Source of the DNA: JBDHTQ01 sp039808765
Lineage (GTDB): Bacteria > Pseudomonadota > Alphaproteobacteria > UBA2400
Length of the DNA stretch: 64,000 nt
Direction: 5' to 3'
Assembly: GCA_039808765.1 (NCBI GenBank)
Contig: JBDHTQ010000001.1
Location: 1-64,000, forward strand
Made by a program: the position numbers and the translations under genes. Positions 26,106 to 34,284 of the stretch are shown piece by piece. Positions within the stretch are counted from its first letter, which is position 1, and each line of letters opens with the position of its first letter. The notes below the pieces were generated by a model. The model did no database searches. It was not told where the DNA came from and saw nothing but the letters and a program-made list of their open reading frames with translations.

Positions 26106-27176
26106 ATGAAAACGAATTTTGGTGGACTTCGCATTAACACAGCGGAAGATAAGCGCTTTTTAGATGATTTTAACAGAATACATGATGTTGTTCAATCGCC
26201 ATTCGGTCGCATGAAAGCCAGCGATCTTATGATGATTATTGATCATTTTTTGCGAGCGAATCCCACAGTCGTTCAAAAACTCTATGATCAGCTTTTAAGT
26301 TCACATGATTTTTCCGATGAAAGACATGCGCTGTATGAATATCTATTTGCTAATCTCGTAGGGATGAAAGAAGAATCTACGCATTGTGGTTTTTCATCAA
26401 AATTTATCGATAATCCTTCAGAGCCACTTCATCTTTTTGGTGAGTTGAGCGTAACGCGAGATAGCAGAACTGGCCGAGAGACAGGATGTTTTTTTGTCGA
26501 TAATATTTCTGCTCCTGGCCAAGCGCAAGATTTACTGCCGCATAAGATAGGCTATGTACGAAATGTTTTTCGTGAAGTTTTGCAGACTGAAAAAGTGGAT
26601 ATAGTAATCTCTATTGATCCACATCAACAGAGTAGAATTCAGCAAGTTTTAGAGAACTGCCTTTTTAATGAAGAAAATTGCCTCTATCATTGGGACCCCA
26701 ATCATCATCAAGAGATTGGGAAAGCACTTGAAAGATATGATGCTAAGATTTTTCACCAAACTGACATTAACCCGGATCTTTATGACTCTTTCATTCTAAA
26801 ACCGGGTAGCGGTTATAATGATTTGTCTGAAATTTTTGAGCAAATGGCCAGGGTAAACACAGCTTTTATTATAACTGATAAATGGAATAAACATCAAATC
26901 GTAGGGTTGTTTCCAGTCCATCATTGGACGACTAGTTTTTTGGGTATAACTATATTTGAAGGAAAGGTTGGTGTCTCAAATGATTTTATGGATTTCGTTC
27001 AACCAACCGTGAATGAGCCAGAACTTTTAGAAATGAGAGCGTTTTGCGCTCTTTCTGAGATGAATCGCAGATCTAATCCGTATACAATTCCTTTTGACAT
27101 TTATCGTTTAGCCTTATTTGATAATCTGCCTCAGGGATTGCCACGCGAAAATATAGCTAGAGTAAATTTCAGATAA
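26106..27176 (+). CDS. Unknown AT-rich gene between two copies of the antiporter 3' end
   Basis: This 356-residue soluble protein is acidic to neutral with no signal peptide or membrane helix, and I do not recognise it. It alternates helices and strands, with short hydrophobic strands such as VDIVISIDP and AFIITDKWNKHQIVGLFPVHHW. Its base composition is clearly more AT-rich than the neighbouring core genes. GAGG lies seven bases before the ATG. It is bracketed by the direct duplication at 25841-26048 and 27191-27252, so it probably arrived by insertion next to the antiporter gene. An effector or cargo function is possible but not shown. Confidence 0.55.
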   Translation: MKTNFGGLRINTAEDKRFLDDFNRIHDVVQSPFGRMKASDLMMIIDHFLRANPTVVQKLYDQLLSSHDFSDERHALYEYLFANLVGMKEESTHCGFSSKFIDNPSEPLHLFGELSVTRDSRTGRETGCFFVDNISAPGQAQDLLPHKIGYVRNVFREVLQTEKVDIVISIDPHQQSRIQQVLENCLFNEENCLYHWDPNHHQEIGKALERYDAKIFHQTDINPDLYDSFILKPGSGYNDLSEIFEQMARVNTAFIITDKWNKHQIVGLFPVHHWTTSFLGITIFEGKVGVSNDFMDFVQPTVNEPELLEMRAFCALSEMNRRSNPYTIPFDIYRLALFDNLPQGLPRENIARVNFR

Positions 27177-27190
27177 TTCTTATAGTCTGC

Positions 27191-27252
27191 TGAAGGCGTT
27201 GAACGGCAGTTATGTCTAGCGGGTGCGGGCCGATTGAGTTTGTACGCGCAAC
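27191..27252 (+). repeat. Right, shortened copy of the flanking duplication
   Basis: GCGTTGAACGGCAGTT to GGGCCGA is joined directly to TTGAGTTTGTACGCGCAAC. It matches the two blocks around the antiporter 3' end with a few substitutions and a precise 144 bp deletion. The reading frame is no longer coding. Confidence 0.8.
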
Positions 27253-27453
27253 GTACAGCTGTGGGTTATGGGCATCGTTAAGATTTGACAGGCCTACTCA
27301 AGAGTTGCCCCCTCAACTTCCCGCCGCAAGGGTAAAAAAATTTCACTTTATTATGATTGTTGATGCCTTAAGAAAATTGACGTTAAGCGCGTTAAAACTT
27401 AAGGAAGACATCACGTTCATAAGGTGGGAGGTTATTACCCTGTATCAGTTATA

Positions 27454-28464
27454 TTATTGTGATTGGAATTTTATAATGCCACCCTTCGCCTTTACACGCT
27501 CAGGGTTTATGTTTCTGTCATCGTTGGGGATTTGCAGCGAACCATTAACATTTACATCTGAATGACCTATTCCTTTTAGGGCAGTAACATCAAAGTTTCC
27601 GGTTACAATAGCTTGATTGGGGCGTGAATAAAATGTCAGAGGAATCAAACGTTTATCGTAGGACTTCGCTTGCCATGTTGCAAAGACATTACCGCCCTCA
27701 GGTTCTCGTGTGACTGCAATTGATACATCATGAATCCATGATGCGTCTGCAGGAACCATTACTGAGGCCTTTTGGGCCATATTGAAAATTTCAAGATGGC
27801 CGGATGACACAATAACATTTGTATCTGTATCCATAAAACTAACGATTGTAGATTTTCCTGAATTCACGGTTAATGAATTTTTCGCGGTTAAGTGGCCGAC
27901 CCTTAAAAATTTTGTATAGGCGTCAATTCCCTGAGCGCTTATGATGTAAGCACTTTTTGAATGGACGTATGCGTTATTTTCCAGACTACCAATCAGGATG
28001 TCACCATTAAAAAGCAGGGTTGCTTGGGAGCCAATTTGACCGGCACAAAAAAAATCACCGTGTGTACTCTCTAAAAAAAACCGGTTACCTATTGAAGTGG
28101 TACGAATTTCCATATCTTTAAATGCACCCTCACAGCGATGAAAAGAAACATCATCACCAATGGGGCCAGAGAACGTAATAGAGCTACCAGTTTTTTCAGC
28201 GGTTTCACCCGTAGGGCAGCCAACATCAATCCTTGTATTGTTTGGAACCTTTCCCTTAACGATCCATCTTCCTTCTGGAACTATAAGATTAGATCGACCA
28301 TCCGTGGAATGGGTCAGTTTTTGCGAAACGGTCATGACATTTGTTTGTGGCGCCATTAAATCAGCGTCTTCATCGACGTGTGATGCTATTAATACAGGGA
28401 GTGAAAGCGCAAGAAAAGTTGCGCAGGCGCCATGTTTTATTGCTTTATCTCTGGTTATAAGCAT
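27454..28464 (-). CDS. Putative secreted beta-rich protein
   Basis: The N-terminus carries a probable signal peptide (KHGACATFLALSLPVLIASHV). The mature part (about 305 residues) is Gly/Ser/Thr-rich with many short strands (ILIGSLENNAYVHSKSAYIISAQ; VIVSSGHLEIFNMAQKASVMV), a pattern of beta-helix or beta-sandwich surface proteins. A pair of Cys (VGCPTGE, FHRCEG) could form a disulfide in the periplasm. No family is recognised. It stands alone in the second accessory patch. About 200 bp of AT-rich spacer with no gene separates it from the divergent gene at 28670. Confidence 0.5.
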   Translation of the reverse strand: MLITRDKAIKHGACATFLALSLPVLIASHVDEDADLMAPQTNVMTVSQKLTHSTDGRSNLIVPEGRWIVKGKVPNNTRIDVGCPTGETAEKTGSSITFSGPIGDDVSFHRCEGAFKDMEIRTTSIGNRFFLESTHGDFFCAGQIGSQATLLFNGDILIGSLENNAYVHSKSAYIISAQGIDAYTKFLRVGHLTAKNSLTVNSGKSTIVSFMDTDTNVIVSSGHLEIFNMAQKASVMVPADASWIHDVSIAVTREPEGGNVFATWQAKSYDKRLIPLTFYSRPNQAIVTGNFDVTALKGIGHSDVNVNGSLQIPNDDRNINPERVKAKGGIIKFQSQ

Positions 28465-28669
28465 TATAAAATCCTTTGTCGATGGGTTGATTTATGTGTG
28501 GCCGTTGCAGGTTATGAAATAAGGCTTCTTTTTGTCAAATGAATAGTGATAGGGATTTTTTTAGCCCTTTTTATAGTTTATGTATGGTTAAAAACGATGT
28601 GTTCATCACGCCCAAAAAATTTAAAGAGCAAATAATTATTGCTTAATCAAAAACTTGTAGCATTGTTGT

Positions 28670-29353
28670 ATGGAATATAATTCAGACGAAATTCTCGCTG
28701 ACCTCAGTCAACGAGCAGGGGCGGCGATGGACGGCTCTGGTGACTCATGGCGAATCCAAATGCGTGCCGTAAGCGTCGGTGGCGCTGGGCCACTTGAATA
28801 TGCACATAGCTATATTGCGGTTGTAAACCCTGAGGGTAAATCAGTTCTTGAGGTTCACGGCTACAATCAAGATCCTGTAACGGGTCAATCAAAAAGTGGT
28901 GGGGGTGATCCCGGAGACTTGTTACACGTTGCGATTAAGCCTGGACCATGGGATGAATTTTCTCAGCAGATTGTAGGAGAAAAAGACCTTGCAGTGGGAG
29001 ATTTTAAGTCGTTGGCACCAAAAATCGCAGAACTTGTAGACGGTGCTAATGCTATTAATGAGCAAAAACTTCCCTATCACGGCTGGGGTTTTTGGGAAGC
29101 TGGGCAAAATTGTAATTCTGTCTCGCACACCCTAAGCAGTGTTATCGGTGCGGAAACGGATCCCTCGTCCATTTCCCGCCTTATTGCAACTGGATCAGCC
29201 AGAATCATACCGGTGAGTACCCATCCTGATTTAATCGATATGTCAAAATTAGACGCTACTCAGCTTGCGCCAATGACATTTCTCTCTGATCAACCCTTAA
29301 GCTTTGGCTCTATAACAAACCCAAGACTGTTTGTAGTAAAACCCGATATGTGA
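28670..29353 (+). CDS. Possible LRAT/permuted NlpC-P60-like protein
   Basis: This 227-residue protein has no signal peptide. A strand with AHSYIAVVN (His46) and, about 100 residues later, GQNCNSVSHTL (Cys148 at the start of a helix) occur in the order His then Cys. That is the circularly permuted arrangement of LRAT/H-RAS-like and YaeF/YiiX thiol enzymes, whose Cys motif is NCEHF-like. Such proteins are acyltransferases, thioesterases or peptidases, and some are toxins or effectors. No clear Shine-Dalgarno precedes the ATG, and the surroundings are AT-rich. The fold call is my inference from two motifs only. Confidence 0.45.
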   Translation: MEYNSDEILADLSQRAGAAMDGSGDSWRIQMRAVSVGGAGPLEYAHSYIAVVNPEGKSVLEVHGYNQDPVTGQSKSGGGDPGDLLHVAIKPGPWDEFSQQIVGEKDLAVGDFKSLAPKIAELVDGANAINEQKLPYHGWGFWEAGQNCNSVSHTLSSVIGAETDPSSISRLIATGSARIIPVSTHPDLIDMSKLDATQLAPMTFLSDQPLSFGSITNPRLFVVKPDM

Positions 29354-29433
29354 TTTATCGTACGCAATTCTGCAATCCATCAATTAAATCATACTTGTTT
29401 TTTTCGGTTTTATAAAATATGTGGGTATTTATC

Positions 29434-29766
29434 ATGACTTTAAAAGATTTAACTCCCTTTGACGTCAGCACCTTGCTCGCAGAAGAAAAAATCGTTCTGG
29501 TTGATGTGCGTGAAGCCAAAGAATGGGTGCTTGAGCACATTGATGGGGCTCTTCATTTTCCGCTCTCATCGTTTGATCCACAAAAACTTTCAACGCTGAT
29601 ATCGGGAATGCCGGTAGTTTTTATGTGTGCAGCAGGTGTAAGATCTGTCAAAGCAGTGGAATTGTGCCAATCCCATGGACTCTCGTGCGATCAACATTTG
29701 CAGGGGGGATTGCAGGCTTGGAAATTGGTTGGATTGCCAACTGTAAATGATGTTTTTTCAACATAA
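29434..29766 (+). CDS. Single-domain rhodanese
   Basis: This is a sulfurtransferase-fold protein of about 110 residues. It has the N-terminal VLVDVREAKEWVLEHIDGALHFP motif and the active-site loop CAAGVRS with the catalytic Cys. GGLQAWKLVGLP is the usual C-terminal signature. The single-domain type resembles GlpE/PspE. The start is taken at 29434 (MTLKDLTP); a frame from 29419 adds five residues. It is likely cytosolic, and the physiological sulfur acceptor is unknown. Confidence 0.85.
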   Translation: MTLKDLTPFDVSTLLAEEKIVLVDVREAKEWVLEHIDGALHFPLSSFDPQKLSTLISGMPVVFMCAAGVRSVKAVELCQSHGLSCDQHLQGGLQAWKLVGLPTVNDVFST

Positions 29767-29811
29767 CTTGCGATGTATTGCGATAGACGCATTGTGCTTG
29801 CCATTTACAGT

Positions 29812-29846
29812 AAAAAAAATCCCCACCGCTAAACGTTGCGATGGGG
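29812..29846 (-). terminator. Rho-independent terminator after the broken thrS
   Basis: On the minus strand CCCCA and TGGGG, with CGC/GCG inside, form a stem followed by eight T. It sits 17 bp after the last codon of the thrS-like pseudogene. The convergent rhodanese gene may use the same hairpin. Confidence 0.7.
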
Positions 29847-29862
29847 TGCTTGTTTTTATAAA

Positions 29863-31282
29863 CTAGAGATTGAGAGATTTTTCTCGATAAATTGTAGATG
29901 CTTCTTGAATGAATTGATCGATGGGGAGTCCATTTCTTTGCTCTCCACCGCGACAGCGAACAGACACATGTCCATCCGCGACTTCTCGATCACCAACAAT
30001 CGCCGCATAAGGGATTTTTTGTTCGTGGATCATTCTCAGTCGCGCATTGAGCGTGCCTCCGTGTACGTGCTCAATCGCGGCATGTAATCCAGCATTAAGC
30101 ATCTTCTTTAAAACCATCTCTGCCGCATCATTATGACGATCAGAAACAGGAACAATTTTTATTTGGATAGGTGAAAGCCACAATAAATCGCTCATGCGAA
30201 CCAAGTGGCGCGCGATGAATGACATAAACAAGATTATTTTTTCCGTCTTGGCTCACATAGTTCAGATCAAATTTTTTGGCGGAAAGAAAGTCAAGCTGGT
30301 TTGTGCTGATCGTATATTCCTGACCGGCCGCACTTTTAACCTGAACGTCAATTTTTGGTCCGTAAAATGCAGCTTCACCTTCAACTCTATCAAATGGAAA
30401 ATTGACACGAGCACGGCCGAATAATTCCAGCACCTTTACAAATTCTTCCTCAATCTGGTCTTCACGGCAATAAATGTGTGCATCGTTTTGGCAAAACCCA
30501 CGCGAACGCATAAGACCAGATAAGGAACCGCTTGCTTCATAGCGAAAAACATTGCCATACTCTGCAATGCGATACGGTAGATCCCGGTATGATTTTGGGA
30601 ACGCTTTATAGACATGATTGTGGTGCGGGCAATTCCTGGGGCGTAAATAATACCGATCATCATCAATGCTTATTGGTGCATACATATCCTCTTTGTAATA
30701 ATCGAGATGACCAGAGCATTGGTATAATCGCTCGCGGCCTATGATCGGCGTAACCACGTGATGATAGCCGTTTTGACTTTCAATTTGCTTTGCCCAGTTT
30801 TCCAGTTCTTCACGCATAATAACGCCATTTGGAAGCCATATTGGAAGACCTAGCCCTATTGCTTCTGGTGCAAAAGTGAAAAGTTGAAGCTCTTTTTTGA
30901 ATTTGCGATGATCTCGATGAAGACCAATTTCTTTTTTTAAAAAATGATCCTCTAAATCAGCCTCTGACTCAAAAGAAATGCCACGAATGTGAGCAAGCAT
31001 CTTTTTGCTCGAATCATTGTTGGCATAAGCGCCAGCGAGCGAGATTAACCTATAATAGCCATGCTCTTTGACGCATGATTGGCTCTGCATGCACTGCTCT
31101 AGCAGCGGCAGATCATTCGAAGAAACATATACTTCTTCGTGTGCGTCAATATCCAAATAAAATCCGTTTTCATCAGAACCAACATAACAAGCATTGATTT
31201 TTTTATAATGTTCTTCAACAACACTCTGCAATAGGGCACGGCAGGAGTGATTGATTTTTGCACGATCATTCTCAATCATTTT
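29863..31282 (-). pseudogene. Threonyl-tRNA synthetase-like gene, frameshifted
   Basis: The first 370 or so codons encode a ThrRS catalytic core: YQCSGHLDYYKEDMY, LRPRNCPHH, RYEASGSLSGLMRSRGFCQNDAHIYC and motif 3 HRAPLGSHERF. The TGS domain is missing and the editing domain is shortened, with no HxxxH in NHSCRALLQSVVEEHY. Just after HERF the frame is lost. The anticodon-binding domain (LWLSPIQIKIVPVSDRHND to the end) continues in another frame, and about fifteen residues (the EHYAG-like segment) are missing. A deletion of about 40 bp that is not a multiple of three explains both. It is probably a dead extra copy; the housekeeping thrS is not in the window. Confidence 0.75.
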
Positions 31283-31466
31283 CCACGAAAGTAATTTTAA
31301 GATTGAAAAAATCACGTTTTTTTATTATGAATAAAGCATTACGGCCACTATTTGTGGTCCGCGGCATTTGAAGGACAGCTTGCACCGCGATATCAAGGCT
31401 AAAGCGACCGCAGCCAATAGCTTTTCGTTAGCTCACCCCTGCGGTTCCTTGTAAATTGGGGGGAAT

Positions 31467-31883
31467 ATGGACGATCGTTTTGTGCTTAAACCGTCAAATG
31501 ATTTTGAGCGTGTCAATGGACACGTTTTCCGTGAACGAATTGTGAGTGTGCGAGCAAGTTGCCAGCGGCGCCGTGATAATTTAACGCTCTATTGGAATTA
31601 CAATTTTTTCGATTGTTGGCTTGCAGGCGACGGTTTCAGTGGTTTTGCCATTACAAAAAATGATGAATTGGTCAATCTCTTTTCAATGGTATCTGGGGGC
31701 GGTAATAAAGCGATTGCTTGTGCTCTAAAAATGAGAAAAAGTCTTCATCTTAACTGCTTTGAGGGTCCCCTTGTGCAGATTTACATGCGCCATGGTTTTT
31801 GGTATGTGCGCCGTGAAAAAAATTGGTCCGAAGGGGGGCCAGATATTATTTACATGCGTTATCAATCAGGAGGGCTGAAATGA
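31467..31883 (+). CDS. GNAT-like small protein, unknown function
   Basis: This 138-residue protein ends LNCFEGPLVQIYMRHGF...VRREKNWSEGGPDIIYMRY. That resembles the last strand-helix-strand of GNAT acetyltransferases (bypass and beta-bulge region with YxxxGF). The acetyl-CoA binding loop is not obvious, so activity is uncertain. A GGGGGGAAT tract precedes the ATG. The stop codon overlaps the start of the N-formylglutamate amidohydrolase-like gene (ATGA), so the pair should be coexpressed. Confidence 0.55.
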   Translation: MDDRFVLKPSNDFERVNGHVFRERIVSVRASCQRRRDNLTLYWNYNFFDCWLAGDGFSGFAITKNDELVNLFSMVSGGGNKAIACALKMRKSLHLNCFEGPLVQIYMRHGFWYVRREKNWSEGGPDIIYMRYQSGGLK

Positions 31884-32656
31884 TACCGACACTTCTCCAC
31901 ATTCCGCATTCCTCACGGCACATTCCTTCTGAGTATTTACCCGACTATTTCTTATCGGCTGAGGCGCTATGGAAAGAGCATATTCGGTTGGTTGATATGT
32001 ATACAGACGAACTTTATCAATTAGCAGGGGCTGCCCGCGCAATTTTTCCCGTTTCCCGTTTTTTAGTTGATGCCGAGCGGTTCTCTGATGATGCGCAAGA
32101 GCCCATGGCGGCGCGGGGTATGGGGGTGCTATATACCGTCACGACCGATCTTTCTCCCTTGCGTGCAGCTTCCACGCAGCTTTTAAGAGAAGAATTACTT
32201 AGCCGTTTTTATACACCTCATCATCATGCTCTTGATGTTTGGGCGGAAAAAAATATCGCCCAACATGGGGCTGCGCTGTTAATCGATTGTCATAGCTATC
32301 CGTCGCTTGCTCTACCATATGAACAAGAGGGGAGGGCGCTTAACCGGCCGATGATCGGGATTGGTACCGATCCTTTTCACACTCCGCTCCCATTAGAAGA
32401 AGCAATCGTTAAAGCCTTCGTTGAGCGGGGGTATGATGTGGGGCTGAATGAACCCTTTGCCGGAACACTCACGCCATCTGCGTGCTATGGAAAAGATAAA
32501 CGGCTTTCGGCTTTTATGGTTGAGATTCGCAAAGATCTTTACATGAACGAAGAAAACGGAGAGAAGCATGATGGTTTTTCAACTGTTCAAAAAGATCTGT
32601 GTGACGTTCTTTCTTTAGCGAGAGAGGTTGCTTCTAATCTGGCACGACAGGTTTGA
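31880..32656 (+). CDS. N-formylglutamate amidohydrolase family protein
   Basis: This metal-dependent hydrolase of the FGase/HutG family removes the formyl group from N-formylglutamate at the end of histidine degradation. The N-terminal LLHIPHSSRHIP and the central LIDCHSYPS are the zinc-binding segments, and FMVEIRKDLYM is the conserved C-terminal motif. The start at 31880 follows GGAGGGCTGAA and overlaps the upstream stop. No other hut genes are nearby, so the role in this organism may differ from classical histidine use. Confidence 0.8.
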   Translation: MIPTLLHIPHSSRHIPSEYLPDYFLSAEALWKEHIRLVDMYTDELYQLAGAARAIFPVSRFLVDAERFSDDAQEPMAARGMGVLYTVTTDLSPLRAASTQLLREELLSRFYTPHHHALDVWAEKNIAQHGAALLIDCHSYPSLALPYEQEGRALNRPMIGIGTDPFHTPLPLEEAIVKAFVERGYDVGLNEPFAGTLTPSACYGKDKRLSAFMVEIRKDLYMNEENGEKHDGFSTVQKDLCDVLSLAREVASNLARQV

Positions 32657-32812
32657 TCTCAATCAATTACATTGAATTATTATGATTTAGCCATATCGCT
32701 GGATATAGTCATCCTGCATACAAGATGGCTTGAGATCATCAGAAGGAACCGCTATACGGTGGGGTAAGCTGTGCTTTGTCACACAGTGATCCTCAATTGT
32801 GGGACAAGCCAA

Positions 32813-33703
32813 ATGAATATGACTCCCCCTTCCTTTGGGTTTATCACAATAGCATGGGGGGCCAGACGTTATTTTCGTCAGGCTGAAGCACTCGCAGCTT
32901 CATTGCGTCTGCATATGCCGGGTTATCCAGTCGCGCTTATCTGTGATCGCCCCGTGGCTAATACATCTTTATTCGATCATACGATTCTTTTGGACTCGTC
33001 AATTGGTCTTGGGACACTGCAAAAAGCTTGGTTGGATCAGTATTCACCTTTTGATGAGACTTTTTTTATCGATTCGGATTCACTTGTTACGCGCCCGTTT
33101 CACACTGAACTGGCCGAAATTCGCCATTATGAATTTTCACCAATTGTTCCAAAATATCTGACCAAAGATGACCAAGATACTTTCTATCTTAATGATTTGC
33201 CCAGCGCACTGGAAAGAGTGCAGGGGGAGAAATTTCCGAAATTTAATGGGGGCGTTTATTTCTTTAAGAAAGGTGAAAAAGCGACGCGGATTTTATCAAT
33301 GGCGCGTGCGCTCTCTAAGCGTGGGACCGAGCTTGGGATGAAAAGTTTTGACAAAGGTGGTCCTGCAGACGAAACAATCATTGGGCTTTCCCTCGCTCAT
33401 TATCGCGAAGACTCCCTTTATGACGACAAGGGACGGCTTATGCGCACGCCGATTAACATCAATGGCCCGTTGCAGATTGATGTTTTAGGGGGTGGGTGCT
33501 CCTTCATAAAAGAAGGCGTTCCTGTTCGTCCGGCTATTTGCCATTTTGCTGCGCCCTATGCACAGTATTGGCCTTATCATTATAACTGTTTTCTCGCAAA
33601 TTATCCGAAAAGCTCAGCTCTTACACGCGCTGTTGCTAAGTTTATCATTCGTGTGCAACGCAAGATCATAAACAAATACAAGGATTATAACCGGTTTAAA
33701 TAA
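32813..33703 (+). CDS. Glycosyltransferase-like protein (DxD, GT-A type)
   Basis: A Rossmann-like N-terminus (FGFITIAWGARRYFRQAEALAASLR) is followed by FFIDSDSLVTRPF, a DxD nucleotide-sugar binding motif. GGVYFFKKGEKATRIL and HFAAPYAQYWPYHYN then follow. This layout resembles GT8-like or capsular glycosyltransferases of about 300 residues. There is no membrane segment, and the C-terminus is basic. It is not linked to the polysaccharide genes at 41 kb. The start is chosen at 32813, two codons before MTPPS; an upstream TTG or ATG extension is not conserved-looking. Confidence 0.6.
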   Translation: MNMTPPSFGFITIAWGARRYFRQAEALAASLRLHMPGYPVALICDRPVANTSLFDHTILLDSSIGLGTLQKAWLDQYSPFDETFFIDSDSLVTRPFHTELAEIRHYEFSPIVPKYLTKDDQDTFYLNDLPSALERVQGEKFPKFNGGVYFFKKGEKATRILSMARALSKRGTELGMKSFDKGGPADETIIGLSLAHYREDSLYDDKGRLMRTPININGPLQIDVLGGGCSFIKEGVPVRPAICHFAAPYAQYWPYHYNCFLANYPKSSALTRAVAKFIIRVQRKIINKYKDYNRFK

Positions 33704-33762
33704 GTGTATTCGTGTACAACATTGCCGTCTATCATTGGTCGGGACAAGGTAACAATCAAGCG

Positions 33763-34284
33763 CTATTCATTAAACATTGATTGGCAAGACGACTTAAGTT
33801 TTAAAAGTAAACGCGTAAGTTCTTGCCTTTCGTGGTCTGTTAGCGTCGATGAGGCGCGATTTACATTTTGAATATGTGTGGGAAGAACTTTTTCAATAAT
33901 GCGAATACCCACTGGTGCAAGTTTTAAAAGTCGTGCACGGGCATCTTGCGGCGATGTTTTCTGCTGAATGAACTTGCCTTTTTCAAGTGCTGTCAAAAGT
34001 TGAGAAAAATTAGCTTTGGAGCCCAGCCAGTATTGCGAAAGTTGCGATGCGGGTAAAAAGCTAGGTTGATGAACATAGAGCGCCATAAGAATATTGAATT
34101 TTGCAAGGGTTAAGCCAAATTGCGCTAGGTATTTTCCGTGAGCATTCTCGATACAGTGAGCAGCAATGCGTGTTGCAAGAAGCACTTCAGCCCTCTCGGC
34201 CACAAAGTCGGGATAATTTTGTTTAAGATTTTCGACAAGGCACTTTTTAAGAGGAATAAAACAGGTTGATTGTTCAGCGTTCAT
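33763..34284 (-). CDS. MarR-family transcriptional regulator
   Basis: This winged-helix regulator is 173 residues long. The DNA-binding helices are around ASQLSQYWLGSKANFSQLLTALEKGKFIQQ, followed by the wing TSPQDARARLLKLAPVG and a dimerisation helix. It is the last gene of the efflux operon, overlapping the transporter gene by four bases. The palindrome TAGTTAAG-CA-CTTAACTA upstream of the operon is the likely operator, giving autoregulated, ligand-inducible control of the pump. Confidence 0.85.
   Translation of the reverse strand: MNAEQSTCFIPLKKCLVENLKQNYPDFVAERAEVLLATRIAAHCIENAHGKYLAQFGLTLAKFNILMALYVHQPSFLPASQLSQYWLGSKANFSQLLTALEKGKFIQQKTSPQDARARLLKLAPVGIRIIEKVLPTHIQNVNRASSTLTDHERQELTRLLLKLKSSCQSMFNE

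Noticed and set aside
27212..27565. 117-codon frame after the unknown gene
   Set aside because: It begins inside the duplicated antiporter fragment and overlaps the end of the secreted protein gene; no start signal.
30140..30250. Programmed frameshift in the thrS-like gene
   Set aside because: About fifteen residues are missing at the break, which a programmed shift cannot explain, and no stimulating structure is seen; a deletion is simpler.
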